The position numbers were made by a program, and so were the translations under genes. Under the pieces are notes generated by a model that had not been told where the DNA came from, did no database searches, and saw only the letters and a program-made list of their open reading frames with translations. Shown piece after piece: positions 1 through 8,954 of a stretch of 64,000 bases of DNA (positions are counted from its first letter, which is position 1; each line of letters starts with the position of its first letter). This DNA comes from Curtobacterium salicis (GTDB lineage Bacteria; Actinomycetota; Actinomycetes; Actinomycetales; Microbacteriaceae), in the NCBI RefSeq assembly GCF_011759505.1, contig NZ_JAAOYO010000004.1:248001-312000 (forward strand), read 5' to 3'.

Positions 1-314
1 TCGTGAAGAAGTTCGAAGAGGTCTTCGAGGTCACCGCTGCTGCCCCCGTCGCGGTCGCCGCGGCCGGTGGCGCTGCTGCCCCCGCCGAGGAGGTCGAGGA
101 GAAGACCGAGTTCGACGTCGTGCTCAAGTCGGCCGGTGACAAGAAGATCCAGGTCATCAAGGAGGTCCGCAGCCTCACGTCGCTCGGCCTGGGCGAGGCC
201 AAGGCCCTCGTCGAGACCGCCGACGCCAAGGTGCTCGAGGGCGCCAACAAGGAGACCGCCGACAAGGCCAAGGCTTCGCTCGAGGCCGCCGGCGCCACCG
301 TCGAGCTCGTCTGA
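1..314 (+). CDS. rplL: 50S ribosomal protein bL12 (L7/L12), 5' end missing
   Basis: Ribosomal stalk protein that recruits translation factors to the large subunit. The window opens inside the gene: about 25 N-terminal codons of a protein usually near 128 residues are absent, and the GTG at position 3 is an internal valine rather than a start. What remains is the end of the N-terminal dimerisation domain ([17 protein letters not shown]), an Ala/Gly/Pro-rich hinge, and the complete C-terminal factor-binding domain ([21 protein letters not shown], final VELV). The TGA at 312-314 is followed closely by a strong terminator. rplJ would be expected just upstream of the window. Confidence 0.97.
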   Translation, partial: VKKFEEVFEVTAAAPVAVAAAGGAAAPAEEVEEKTEFDVVLKSAGDKKIQVIKEVRSLTSLGLGEAKALVETADAKVLEGANKETADKAKASLEAAGATVELV

Positions 315-330
315 GTCTGACCTTCTGGTC

Positions 331-366
331 ACGAAGGCCGCTGCCCCTCGGGGCGGCGGCCTTCGT
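331..366 (+). terminator. Terminator of the rplJL operon
   Basis: An 11-bp inverted repeat (acgaaggccgc ... gcggccttcgt) encloses a second GC helix (gcccc/ggggc), starting 16 bases after the rplL stop. It can serve rplL and, in reverse, the converging remnant that ends near 431. Confidence 0.85.
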
Positions 367-430
367 CGTGTGCGGGGCGCGCGGCCGCGGGCGGACCGCG
401 GGCGCCGAGCCTCGGCGCTGCTGCTCCGCC

Positions 431-983
431 TCAGACGCGGATGCCGTGCTGTCGGAGGAGTGCGGAGTCGCTCGGGGTCGGCGAGGTACCACCAGGTGAC
501 ACGGATCACCGTGCGGACTCCCGGCAGGGCGCGGAGTTGGTCCTCGCGGATCTTCTCCTGCCAGAGGACCTGCGCTGCATCGCGGCCCGCGAGCATCGTG
601 GGGTCGACGTACTTCTGCTGCCCGTCGAACTCGAGGACGACACCGAGCGAGGGGATCCAGAAGTCGACCCGTCGGAGGGTGCCGTCCGGTGACCGGAACT
701 CGTACTGCGGCTGGGCCGGACCGACGCCGAGCTCGACCAGGCGGACTGCGGTGGAGGACTCGCCGACTGACTCGTGCCGTGCATCGAGAGCCGCAACGAC
801 GAGCCGAGCGCGACGCGACCAGCGGGCTGGCGCTTCGGGGAGAGCGAGCTGGAGGGACGCCGGGTCGACGGACCCGTTGCGGACGGCGTGGTCGATCGCC
901 ACGGCGGCGGTGCTCGGGTCAGACGTGGTCGCGACCAACACCGCCGTCACGGCGCGGAGCAGGGTCGGCTCGGTGATCTCCAT
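431..983 (-). pseudogene. Frameshifted, N-terminally truncated VSR/DUF559-fold protein remnant
   Basis: Read leftward from ATG 983 this gives a continuous protein beginning MEITEPTLLRAVTAVLVA. It runs through RRVDFWIPSLGVVLEFDGQQKY, the typical core of the DUF559/VSR-like nuclease-fold proteins common in Microbacteriaceae, to VIRVTWWYLADPERLR near 466. Family members then end in something like LLRxHGI. That ending (LLRQHGIRV, stop 431-433) is present but one base out of frame, so a single-base indel lies near 455-466. Without correction the frame stays open antisense through rplL and off the window edge. Relatives are usually about 300 residues with an N-terminal AbiEi-like domain, so the front half also appears lost. 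Either a decayed gene or a sequencing error; assignment is by pattern only. Confidence 0.6.
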
Positions 984-1172
984 GGAACCGAGGCTCGCGC
1001 TGCCGGACGCGGTGCGGGCCTCCCCGCCGGTTCCGGTGCACTGACGCCGTTCTCCACAGCAGCCGGCGGGGAAGCGAGGCTCGCCTCAGCGGACACTTTC
1101 CGTGCGCCAGCCGCCGCAAAATGTCCGCCCGGCCGAGGCTCGGCGCCGGGCCCGCCCGCCCGCGGCGGGGCG

Positions 1173-2585
1173 CTACGCGAGCGTGCTGTGGCGGCGGCCG
1201 TAGGCCACGTACAGCACTGCGCCGACGACCATCCAGATGCCGAAGGCGATCCACGTGCCCGCACCGAGCGTCACCGCCAGGAACAGGCAGAACAGGACGC
1301 CGAGGACCGGCACCACCGGGAAGAACGGCACGCGGTACGACCGTTCCAGGTCCGGCTGGGTGCGACGGAGCACGATCACCGAGATGTTCACGAGCGCGAA
1401 CGCGATGAGTGTGCCGATGCTCGTGGCGTCGGCGAGTTCGCCGAGGGGGACGAGCGCCGCCACGATCGTGACCACGATGCCGACGATGAGGGTGTTCGCG
1501 ATCGGGGTCCCGGTGCGCGGTGACACCCGCCCGAACACCTTCGGCACGAGACCGTCACGCGCCATCGTGAGCAGGATGCGGGTCTGGCCGTAGAGCACGG
1601 TCAGGACGACGCTGGCGATCGCGATGACGGCGCCGATCGAGAACACGAGCGCGACGACCGGCTCCCCGGTGACGTCGACGACGATCCGGACGAGCGAGGC
1701 CTCGTCGGCGGAGAACGACGTCCACGACCGGGCACCGATCGCGGCGACGGCGACCAGGATGTAGAGCGCGGTGATGAGGGCGATCGACCCGATGATCGCG
1801 CGCGGCAGGTCGCGGCGGGGGTTCTTCGCCTCCTCGCCGGCGGTGGATGCGGCATCGAACCCGATGTACGAGAAGAACAGTCGGGAGGCAGCCGCACTCA
1901 CGCCCGCGGCACCCATCGGCGCGAGCGGCTCGAAGTTCCCGATCCGGAACGCCGAGAACGCCACGATGACGAAGAACACGAGCAACGCGATCTTCACGAG
2001 CACCATGAGCGTGTTCACCCAGGCGCTCTCCTTCGCCCCGGGCAGCAGGACGAGCATGGCCACGAGGACGAGCGCGGCGGCCGGCAGGTTCACGAGACCG
2101 CCGTCGCCCGGAGGCGCGGAGAGCACGGCCGGCAGGTGCAGCCCGAACACGCGCAGGGTCTCGTCGACGTACTCGCTCGCTCCGACCGCGACGGCGGCGA
2201 CCGACACCGCGTACTCGAGGACGAGACACCACCCGCAGACCCAGGCGATGCCCTCGCCCATGGTCGCGTACGTGTAGGAGTAGCTCGACCCGGAGGTGGG
2301 GACCGCTCCGGCCATCTCGGCGTACGACAGTGCCGACAGCAGCGCGGCGACGCCGGCGAGGACGAACGAGATCCAGACGGCGGGCCCGGCGAGCGGGACG
2401 GCGGTGCCGAGGACGACCAGGATCCCGGTCCCCAGGGTGGCCCCGACGCTGATCATCGTCAGGTGCCACACGCCCAGGGTCCGGCGGAGCGGCTGCCCGT
2501 CGACGCCCTCCGCGGCCTCGGATCGGAGCTGGTCCACGGGCTTCCGCCGGAGGAGCTGATGGGCGAGTGACGGCGCGGACGACAT
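1173..2585 (-). CDS. APC-family amino acid permease (cationic amino acid transporter-like)
   Basis: Inner-membrane amino acid/cation or exchange transporter of the APC superfamily, 470 residues, a normal length for the family. The sequence shows about 12 hydrophobic spans. The first carries the substrate-binding GATLGTGI motif (residues 48-55), and the region around 245-270 has the conserved FFSYIGFDAASTAGEE stretch typical of CAT/YfnA-type permeases. The C-terminal spans (FFPVVPVLGVLFCLFLAV) also match that subgroup. The start ATG 2585 has a GAGG ribosome-binding site. It is transcribed divergently from the ABC exporter at 2787; no operon partner is seen. The transported amino acid cannot be told from sequence. 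Confidence 0.9.
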   Translation of the reverse strand: MSSAPSLAHQLLRRKPVDQLRSEAAEGVDGQPLRRTLGVWHLTMISVGATLGTGILVVLGTAVPLAGPAVWISFVLAGVAALLSALSYAEMAGAVPTSGSSYSYTYATMGEGIAWVCGWCLVLEYAVSVAAVAVGASEYVDETLRVFGLHLPAVLSAPPGDGGLVNLPAAALVLVAMLVLLPGAKESAWVNTLMVLVKIALLVFFVIVAFSAFRIGNFEPLAPMGAAGVSAAASRLFFSYIGFDAASTAGEEAKNPRRDLPRAIIGSIALITALYILVAVAAIGARSWTSFSADEASLVRIVVDVTGEPVVALVFSIGAVIAIASVVLTVLYGQTRILLTMARDGLVPKVFGRVSPRTGTPIANTLIVGIVVTIVAALVPLGELADATSIGTLIAFALVNISVIVLRRTQPDLERSYRVPFFPVVPVLGVLFCLFLAVTLGAGTWIAFGIWMVVGAVLYVAYGRRHSTLA

Positions 2586-2741
2586 GGGACCTCACGGGGG
2601 CACGAGCGGGGGACGGGTCATCGTCCCACGGCCCCCGGACGGGGTCCAAACCGGTCCCGTCCGCTCCTCCACACGGGAGGCACGGATCACCTCTGTCCAC
2701 AGCCCTCGGCGAACGGGTCGGGCCGGGTCGGTCCGCGGGCG

Positions 2742-2747
2742 TACATT
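2742..2747 (+). promoter_or_regulatory. -10 box (TACATT) for the ABC exporter
   Basis: TACATT lies 39 bases before ATG 2787, in the 201-bp divergent spacer with the permease. No convincing -35 hexamer is visible. Confidence 0.4.
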
Positions 2748-2786
2748 CGTGCGAGGACGACGCCGCGAGGCGTGGAGAGGGTGTCG

Positions 2787-4697
2787 ATGAGTCAGATGGG
2801 CTCCGTCGCCGGTGGCGGCGGGATGCGTGGTGGTGGCGGGCCCGGCGGCGGGCACGGCCGAGGCCGGATCTCGAGTGGCGACCCGGACGCGCAGCGTGCG
2901 GCGAACGCGGAAGCGCCCCGGATCCCGCACCTGCTCCGACGCATCGCCGGGCTCTTCGTCCCACACCGACGCTCGATCGGCCTGACCGTCGTCCTCGTGC
3001 TCATCGGCGCGGCCATCTCGGTGATCCCGCCGCTGCTGACCCAGCAGGCGTTCGACCGCGGACTGTTCCCGCCCGGCGGACGACCGGACGTGCCGGTGCT
3101 CGCCGTGCTCGTCGGCGCCATGATCGGCCTGTGGATCCTCAACGCCGGCATCGGCGTCTGGCAGACCTACCTGACCGCCACGGTCGGCAACAAGGTCATG
3201 GGTGCGATGCGGATGCGGCTCTTCGGACACCTGCAGCGGATGGAACTCGCGTTCTTCACGCGGACGAAGACCGGCGTGATCCAGAGCCGGTTGCAGAACG
3301 ACGTCGGCGGTGTCGCCAGCGTGCTGAACAACACGATCTCCTCGGTGCTCGGCAACACCGTGACCGTGATCGCCGCCGTCGTCGCGATGCTGTTGCTGAG
3401 TTGGCAGATGACCCTCGTGGCCGTCGTGCTCCTGCCGTTGCTCGTCATCGCGCAGCGGAAGGTCGGCAAGGTCCGCGCGCGGATCGCCGCGCAGACCCAG
3501 GAGTCGTTGTCCGACATGACGTCCATCACGCAGGAGACCCTGAGCGTGTCGGGGATCCTGCTCGCGAAGAGCTTCAACCAGCAGCGCAGCGAGATCCACC
3601 GTTACGGTGACGAGAACCGCAACCAGATCGGCCTGCAGGTGCGCCAGCAGATGTCCGGTCAGTGGTTCTTCGCGATCGTGTCGATCTTCCTGTCGATCAT
3701 CCCCGCGGTGATCTACCTGGTCGCCGCGTACCTGATCGAGGGCGGGGTCCCGATCACCGCCGGCACCATCGTGGCGTTCACGACCGTGCAGTCCCGGCTG
3801 CTGTTCCCGACGGTCGGACTGCTGCGGGTCGTCCTCGACCTGCAGACCTCGGGCGCCCTGTTCGCCCGCATCTTCGAGTACTTCGACCTGAAGCCGGCGA
3901 TCACGGACTCCGCCACGGCGAAGCCCGTCGACGAACGACGCGTCGGGCACGTGGCGTTCGACGACGTCTCCTTCGCCTACCCCGACGGCGAGCCGGACAA
4001 GCCGACCCTTCGCGGCGTCTCGTTCGAGTTGCAGCCGGGGCAGTTCGCGGCGTTCGTCGGACCCTCCGGTGCGGGCAAGACCACGATCTCGTACCTGGTC
4101 CCGAGGCTCTACGAGGCGACGGCGGGTTCCGTGCGGTTCGCGGGGCAGGACGTGCGGGACATCGAGCACGACGACCTGATGGCGCACATCGGCATCGTCA
4201 GCCAGGAGACGTACCTGTTCCACTCGTCGATCGGTGACAACCTGCGCTACGCCAAGCCGGACGCGACGGACGCCGAACTCGAGCGTGCGGCACGGGCGGC
4301 GAACATCCACGAGACGATCGCGTCGTTCCCGGACGGCTACGACACGATCGTGGGGGAGCGGGGCTACCGGCTCTCCGGCGGCGAGAAGCAGCGCATCGCG
4401 ATCGCCCGCGTCCTGCTCAAGGACCCGCCCGTCCTCGTCCTCGACGAGGCGACGAGTGCCCTCGACTCGATCTCGGAGCGCGTCGTGCAGGCGGCGCTCG
4501 ACACCGCTGCCCGGGGGCGGACGACCATCTCCATCGCGCACCGGCTGTCGACGATCCGGGATGCGGACGTGATCTTCGTCCTCGACCACGGGCAGATCAC
4601 CGAGCAGGGCACGCACGACGAACTCCTCGCACTCGGCGGGACGTACTCGACCCTGCACGAGCAACAGAGCGATCCGGTGGTCGCCGGTCGCGCCTGA
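2787..4697 (+). CDS. ABC exporter, fused permease and ATPase (multidrug/lipid type)
   Basis: Half-transporter, 636 residues, acting as a dimer in the membrane. The N-terminus is a Gly-rich cytoplasmic tail. A six-helix exporter domain (about 60-340) contains the EVA-like MELAFFTRTKTGVIQSRLQND coupling region. The nucleotide-binding domain (about 375-630) shows Walker A GPSGAGKTT near 425, signature LSGGEKQR near 530, Walker B VLVLDEATSALD near 550 and H-loop IAHRLST. The ATG at 2787 is chosen over the in-frame GTG at 2772 because GGAGAGG (2774-2780) sits six bases before it. It is followed by cbs from its own promoter. The substrate is unknown; MsbA/BmrA-like proteins export drugs or lipids. 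Confidence 0.92.
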   Translation: MSQMGSVAGGGGMRGGGGPGGGHGRGRISSGDPDAQRAANAEAPRIPHLLRRIAGLFVPHRRSIGLTVVLVLIGAAISVIPPLLTQQAFDRGLFPPGGRPDVPVLAVLVGAMIGLWILNAGIGVWQTYLTATVGNKVMGAMRMRLFGHLQRMELAFFTRTKTGVIQSRLQNDVGGVASVLNNTISSVLGNTVTVIAAVVAMLLLSWQMTLVAVVLLPLLVIAQRKVGKVRARIAAQTQESLSDMTSITQETLSVSGILLAKSFNQQRSEIHRYGDENRNQIGLQVRQQMSGQWFFAIVSIFLSIIPAVIYLVAAYLIEGGVPITAGTIVAFTTVQSRLLFPTVGLLRVVLDLQTSGALFARIFEYFDLKPAITDSATAKPVDERRVGHVAFDDVSFAYPDGEPDKPTLRGVSFELQPGQFAAFVGPSGAGKTTISYLVPRLYEATAGSVRFAGQDVRDIEHDDLMAHIGIVSQETYLFHSSIGDNLRYAKPDATDAELERAARAANIHETIASFPDGYDTIVGERGYRLSGGEKQRIAIARVLLKDPPVLVLDEATSALDSISERVVQAALDTAARGRTTISIAHRLSTIRDADVIFVLDHGQITEQGTHDELLALGGTYSTLHEQQSDPVVAGRA

Positions 4698-4785
4698 CGC
4701 CGGAGGACGGACCAGACGGAGCGGGGTCACGATGGGGGCCTGCTGAGCATCCGTCGTCGGACGTCGCACAGGCAGGACCGCCACC

Positions 4786-4800
4786 TAGACTCGTCGGGTG
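4786..4800 (+). promoter_or_regulatory. Leaderless promoter of cbs (-10 TAGACT, GTG 6 bases on)
   Basis: TAGACT (4786-4791) is followed by cgtcgg and the GTG start. No ribosome-binding site precedes the start, so the transcript should begin at or near the start codon. Confidence 0.6.
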
Positions 4801-6162
4801 CGTTACGCGAACTCCGTCGTCGACCTGGTCGGCGACACCCCGCTGGTCAAGCTGAACCGTGTCACCGAGGGCATCCGGGCCACCGTCCTGGTCAAGGTCG
4901 AGTACCTGAACCCGGGTGGGTCGTCGAAGGACCGCATCGCGACGCGGATCATCGACGCGGCCGAGGCCTCCGGCGACCTGCGTCCCGGCGGCACCATCGT
5001 CGAGCCGACCTCCGGCAACACCGGTGTCGGTCTGGCGCTGGTCGCCCAGCAGCGCGGGTACCGGTGCGTGTTCGTCCTCCCCGACAAGGTCGGCGAGGAC
5101 AAGCGGAACGTCCTCACCGCGTACGGCGCCGAGATCGTCGTCACCCCGACCGCCGTCGCCCCGGAGGACCCGGAGTCCTACTACTCCGTGTCCGACCGGC
5201 TGGTGCGCGAGATCCCCGGGGCCTACAAGCCGAACCAGTACGCCAACCCGAACGGGCCGCGCAGCCACTACGAGACCACGGGTCCCGAGATCTGGCGGGA
5301 CACCGAGGGGCAGCTCACGCACTTCGTCGCGGGGGTCGGCACCGGCGGCACGATCTCCGGCACCGGCCGGTTCCTCAAGGAAGCCTCCGACGGTCGGGTC
5401 CGGATCGTCGGCGCCGACCCGGAGGGCTCCGTCTACTCCGGCGGCACCGGTCGCCCCTACCTGGTGGAGGGCGTCGGCGAGGACTTCTGGCCGGACGCCT
5501 ACGACGCCGGCGTGCCGGACGAGATCATCGCCGTCTCGGACGCCGACTCGTTCGCGATGACGCGGCGGCTCGCTCGCGAAGAAGGCCTGCTCGTCGGTGG
5601 GTCGAGCGGCATGGCCGTGGTGGCCGCGCTGCGCGCCGCCGAGTCGTTGTCCGAGGACGACGTCGTCGTGGTCCTGCTCCCGGACGGCGGCCGCGGGTAC
5701 CTCGGCAAGATCTTCAACGACCGGTGGATGCGCTCGTACGGCTTCGCCGAGACCGACGACGAACGCTCCGTCGGCGACCTCATCGCCGGCAAGGACGGCC
5801 GTCTGCCCGACCTCGTGCACGCCCACCCCTCGGACACCATCCGCGACGTCATCGACATCATGACGAAGTACGGCGTCTCGCAGATGCCCGTCCTCAGCGC
5901 CGAACCGCCCGTCGTGATGGGCGAGGTCGTCGGTGCGGTCGAGGAGAAGGCCCTGCTCGGCCAGGTCTTCACCGGCGCCGCGGGCATGGCCGACGCGCTC
6001 ACGCCGTTCGTCGGCGACCCGCTGCCGTTGATCGGCATCGGGGAGTCGCTCGCAGCCGCCCGCAAGGCCCTCGAGGGGGCGGACGCCCTGCTCGTCGTCG
6101 GCGACGGCAAGCCGGTCACGGTCCTCACCCGCCACGACCTCCTCACCTACCTCTCCGAGTGA
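4798..6162 (+). CDS. cbs: Cystathionine beta-synthase
   Basis: PLP enzyme condensing serine and homocysteine to cystathionine, the first step of reverse transsulfuration. 454 residues. The fold-type II catalytic domain has the PLP lysine in GGSSKDR (K44), the substrate loop PTSGNTG, and the phosphate-binding GTGGTISGTGR segment. The C-terminal third (about 335-454) carries two CBS-domain repeats (VHAHPSDTIRDVIDIM and the PLIGIGESLAAARKAL part), which separates it from plain cysteine synthase. The GTG start directly follows a leaderless -10 box. metB follows 112 bases downstream on the same strand and probably shares the transcript. Confidence 0.95.
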   Translation: MRYANSVVDLVGDTPLVKLNRVTEGIRATVLVKVEYLNPGGSSKDRIATRIIDAAEASGDLRPGGTIVEPTSGNTGVGLALVAQQRGYRCVFVLPDKVGEDKRNVLTAYGAEIVVTPTAVAPEDPESYYSVSDRLVREIPGAYKPNQYANPNGPRSHYETTGPEIWRDTEGQLTHFVAGVGTGGTISGTGRFLKEASDGRVRIVGADPEGSVYSGGTGRPYLVEGVGEDFWPDAYDAGVPDEIIAVSDADSFAMTRRLAREEGLLVGGSSGMAVVAALRAAESLSEDDVVVVLLPDGGRGYLGKIFNDRWMRSYGFAETDDERSVGDLIAGKDGRLPDLVHAHPSDTIRDVIDIMTKYGVSQMPVLSAEPPVVMGEVVGAVEEKALLGQVFTGAAGMADALTPFVGDPLPLIGIGESLAAARKALEGADALLVVGDGKPVTVLTRHDLLTYLSE

Positions 6163-6274
6163 CGGCGGCCCGGCCGGCGTCGACCGAGCCCGCCGCAGAG
6201 CACCCGGTACCGTCGGCCACCGCGAGCCGACCCACCCAGACCGCACCGAGCCTCCCGGAAGGGGCACCCGCGAC

Positions 6275-7420
6275 ATGACCGAGTTCAGCACCCGCGCCAT
6301 CCACGCCGGCCAGGAGCCGGACGGCCCCACCGGCGCCGTGATCCCGCCCCTCTACCTGACCTCCACCTACGTGCAGGACGGCATCGGCGGTCTGCGCGGC
6401 GGGTACGAGTACTCGCGGTCCGGCAACCCGACGCGTGACTCGTTGCAGACGCTCCTCGCCGACCTGGACGGCGGCGTCGCGGCCTACTCGTTCTCGTCCG
6501 GTCTGGCGGGTGAGGACGCACTGCTCCGCGCCTACCTGGAGCCCGGTGCCCGGATCGTGATGGGCAACGACGTCTACGGCGGCACCCACCGGCTGGCGAA
6601 CCGCCTGCACGTGCCGTGGGGCATCGAACTCGTGACGGTGGAGATGAGCGACCCGGACCGCGTCCGCGCCGCGCTCGCCGACAGCCCCGCGAAGACCGTG
6701 CTGTGGGTCGAGACCCCGACGAACCCGCTCATGAAGATCGCCGACATCGAGACCCTCGCCGCGATCGGACACGAGGCCGGCGCCCTGGTCGTCGTCGACA
6801 ACACCTTCGCCTCGCCCGCCCTGCAGCAGCCGATCGCGCTGGGCGCCGACGTCGTCGTGTACTCGACGACGAAGTACCTCGGCGGTCACTCGGACGTGGT
6901 CGGCGGCGCCGTCGTCCTCCGCGACGCGGAGCTCGCCGAGAAGGTCGCGTTCGTGCAGTTCGGCGGCGGTGCGATCTCGTCACCGTTCGACGCGTGGCTG
7001 ACGATCCGCGGCATCAAGACCCTCAGCGTCCGCATGCAGCGGCACTCCACCAACGCGCAGACCGTCGCCGAGGCCCTCCTCGCCCACCCGGCCGTCGAGC
7101 ACGTCTACTACCCGGGCCTGCCGGAGCACCCGGGACACGACGTCGCCGCGAAGCAGATGCGTGGCTTCGGCGGCATGCTGTCGGTGGCGCTCGCCGGTGG
7201 TGCCGAGGCGGCGAAGCGGTTCGCGGAGTCGACCGAGCTGTTCGCGCTGGCGGAGTCGCTCGGCGGGGTCGAGTCGCTCATCGGGTACCCGAGCGAGATG
7301 ACGCACGCCTCGGTCAAGGGCACCGAGCTCGCCGTCCCCGAGAACGTCGTCCGGCTGTCGGTCGGCATCGAGGACGTCGGGGACCTGGTCGCGGACGTGC
7401 AGCAGGCGCTCGAGCGCTGA
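6275..7420 (+). CDS. metB: Cystathionine gamma-synthase / gamma-lyase
   Basis: Cys/Met-metabolism PLP enzyme, 381 residues, usual length. It shows the family YEYSRSGNPTR motif, the tetramer-contact region VYGGTHRL, VDNTFASP, and the PLP lysine in YSTTKYLGGHSD (K199). Gamma-synthase makes cystathionine from O-acyl-homoserine; gamma-lyase splits it to cysteine. Actinobacterial sequences of this type are annotated both ways, and pairing with cbs favours lyase activity in reverse transsulfuration. Ribosome-binding site GGAAGGGG precedes ATG 6275. The symbol metB is kept for the family, not as proof of direction. Confidence 0.88.
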   Translation: MTEFSTRAIHAGQEPDGPTGAVIPPLYLTSTYVQDGIGGLRGGYEYSRSGNPTRDSLQTLLADLDGGVAAYSFSSGLAGEDALLRAYLEPGARIVMGNDVYGGTHRLANRLHVPWGIELVTVEMSDPDRVRAALADSPAKTVLWVETPTNPLMKIADIETLAAIGHEAGALVVVDNTFASPALQQPIALGADVVVYSTTKYLGGHSDVVGGAVVLRDAELAEKVAFVQFGGGAISSPFDAWLTIRGIKTLSVRMQRHSTNAQTVAEALLAHPAVEHVYYPGLPEHPGHDVAAKQMRGFGGMLSVALAGGAEAAKRFAESTELFALAESLGGVESLIGYPSEMTHASVKGTELAVPENVVRLSVGIEDVGDLVADVQQALER

Positions 7421-7444
7421 GCCCCGGCCCGTAGTCACGGCCGC

Positions 7445-7460
7445 GGCCCGGCTGCGGGCC
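7445..7460 (+). terminator. Weak terminator-like hairpin after metB
   Basis: GGCCCG-gctg-CGGGCC, a 6-bp all-GC stem with a 4-base loop, 25 bases after the metB stop. No T-run follows. Confidence 0.35.
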
Positions 7461-7480
7461 AGCGCCAGCGCCAGCGCCAG
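7458..7480. repeat. GCCAGC hexamer tandem repeat (nearly 4 copies)
   Basis: Four head-to-tail GCCAGC units, the last incomplete, in the metB-MFS spacer. It overlaps the 3' arm of the weak hairpin. Confidence 0.7.
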
Positions 7481-7528
7481 GATCACGACCACGGAGCACG
7501 GGTCGGACGGGCCCGGCGCTCGGCGTCC

Positions 7529-7543
7529 TACGATGAACGGGTG
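7529..7543 (+). promoter_or_regulatory. Leaderless promoter of the MFS gene (-10 TACGAT)
   Basis: TACGAT (7529-7534), then gaacgg, then GTG 7541. No ribosome-binding site is seen. Confidence 0.55.
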
Positions 7544-8926
7544 ACCTCCACGACGGCGACGCGGCCGAGCATCTTCGAGCGCCGACACCTCGTGGCCACG
7601 ATGGGCATGATCGCGATCGTGGCGGTCTCGGCCTTCCAGAACCTGGCGATGACGACGATCATGCCGGTGATCGCCGCCGACCTGCACGGTGAGCGGCTGT
7701 ACTCCCTGAGCTTCGCGGCGCCGCTCGCGGCCGGCGTGCCGGGCATGGTCCTGGCGGGCAACTGGGCCGACCGGGCTGGCGGCCGGATCGTCGCGTGGGT
7801 GTCCGCCGCCTTCTTCGCGACGGGCACGGCGATCGTGATGCTCGCCCCGACCATGCCGGTGTTCCTCGCCGGTCGCCTGGTCGAGGGGTTCGGCGCGGGC
7901 GCGATCGACGTCGTGCTCTACGTCCTCGTCGCACGGGTCTTCCCCGCCGAGCTCCACGGCTCGGTGTTCGCCGGGTTCGCCGCCGCCTGGGTCGTCCCGG
8001 CGCTCATCGGTCCGGCGCTCGCGGGCATCGTCACCGACGCCTTCGGCTGGCACTGGGTCTTCGCCGGTGCACTCGGCATCGCGGTGGTCGCGTTCGCGTG
8101 CCTGGTCCCGACGCTCCGCCGTCTGCACCCGCCCCTCCGGGAGGCACGCCCACCATGGCAAGGTGCGCGGATCGGGTGGTCGGTCGGCGCCGCCACCGCG
8201 GTGCTGCTGCTCAACACGGCACCGGACCTGCCCGGACCGGTCCGGGTGGTCGCCGTCGTGGTGGGGCTGGTCGGCGCATGGGCCGCGCTCCGGCCGCTGC
8301 TGCCGCGGCGGACCTTCACGGGTGGCCCCGGTCTGCCGTCGGTCGTGTTGCTCCGCGGCGTCCTGGCGGCGGGGTTCTTCGGCAGCGAGGCGTACGTCCC
8401 GTTCCTGCTGCAGGCACAGCACGGGTTGCGTGCCTCGACCGCCGGACTCGCCCTCACCGTCGCGGCGCTGAGCTGGGCGTCGGCGAGCTGGGCGCACGGC
8501 CGACTCGGCGAGACCCGACTGCCCGCCGCCCGTGCGTTCGGCGTCGGCCTGGCGCTGGTCCTGGTGAGCCTGCTGGCGGCGCTCGCGGTGGCGGTGTTCG
8601 ACCTGCCCGCCGGCGTCCTGGTCGCCGGGTGGTTCGTCGGTGGTGCGGGCATGGGCGTCGCGTACCCGCGGACGTCGATGCTGACGCTGCGGTTCTCCCG
8701 CGAGGGCGACGACGGGTTCGCGAGTTCCGCCCTGACGATCGCCGACGCATCGGGGAGCGTGGTCGGGTTGGCCGTCGCCGGACTGCTCTTCACGGCGGCG
8801 GGCGGACGGGACGAACCGGTCGCCTTCACGCTCGTCTTCGCGGCGATGACCCTGATCGCCCTCGTGGGGATCGTCGCCGTGCGTCGCCTCGGTGCCGTCC
8901 CGCCGCCGCCGCTGTCGGGCGGGTAG
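7541..8926 (+). CDS. MFS transporter
   Basis: Major facilitator superfamily membrane transporter, 461 residues. The N-terminal spans include NLAMTTIMPVIAADL and the motif-A-like GNWADRAGGR loop between helices 2 and 3; further spans continue to residue 450, giving 12 to 14 helices. The family includes drug exporters of the DHA2 kind, but the substrate cannot be read from sequence. GTG 7541 is taken as the start because it sits 6 bases after a -10 box. The lipoprotein gene starts 28 bases after the stop with its own ribosome-binding site, so the two may be co-transcribed. Confidence 0.85.
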   Translation: MTSTTATRPSIFERRHLVATMGMIAIVAVSAFQNLAMTTIMPVIAADLHGERLYSLSFAAPLAAGVPGMVLAGNWADRAGGRIVAWVSAAFFATGTAIVMLAPTMPVFLAGRLVEGFGAGAIDVVLYVLVARVFPAELHGSVFAGFAAAWVVPALIGPALAGIVTDAFGWHWVFAGALGIAVVAFACLVPTLRRLHPPLREARPPWQGARIGWSVGAATAVLLLNTAPDLPGPVRVVAVVVGLVGAWAALRPLLPRRTFTGGPGLPSVVLLRGVLAAGFFGSEAYVPFLLQAQHGLRASTAGLALTVAALSWASASWAHGRLGETRLPAARAFGVGLALVLVSLLAALAVAVFDLPAGVLVAGWFVGGAGMGVAYPRTSMLTLRFSREGDDGFASSALTIADASGSVVGLAVAGLLFTAAGGRDEPVAFTLVFAAMTLIALVGIVAVRRLGAVPPPPLSGG

Positions 8927-8954
8927 CCTGACAGACCCGGAACGAGGAGGAACC

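Noticed and set aside
2592..4784. Very long minus-strand open frame opposite the ABC exporter
   Set aside because: Composition is Asp/Arg/His/Gln-rich shadow coding typical of GC-rich antisense frames; the plus strand carries a full set of ABC motifs.
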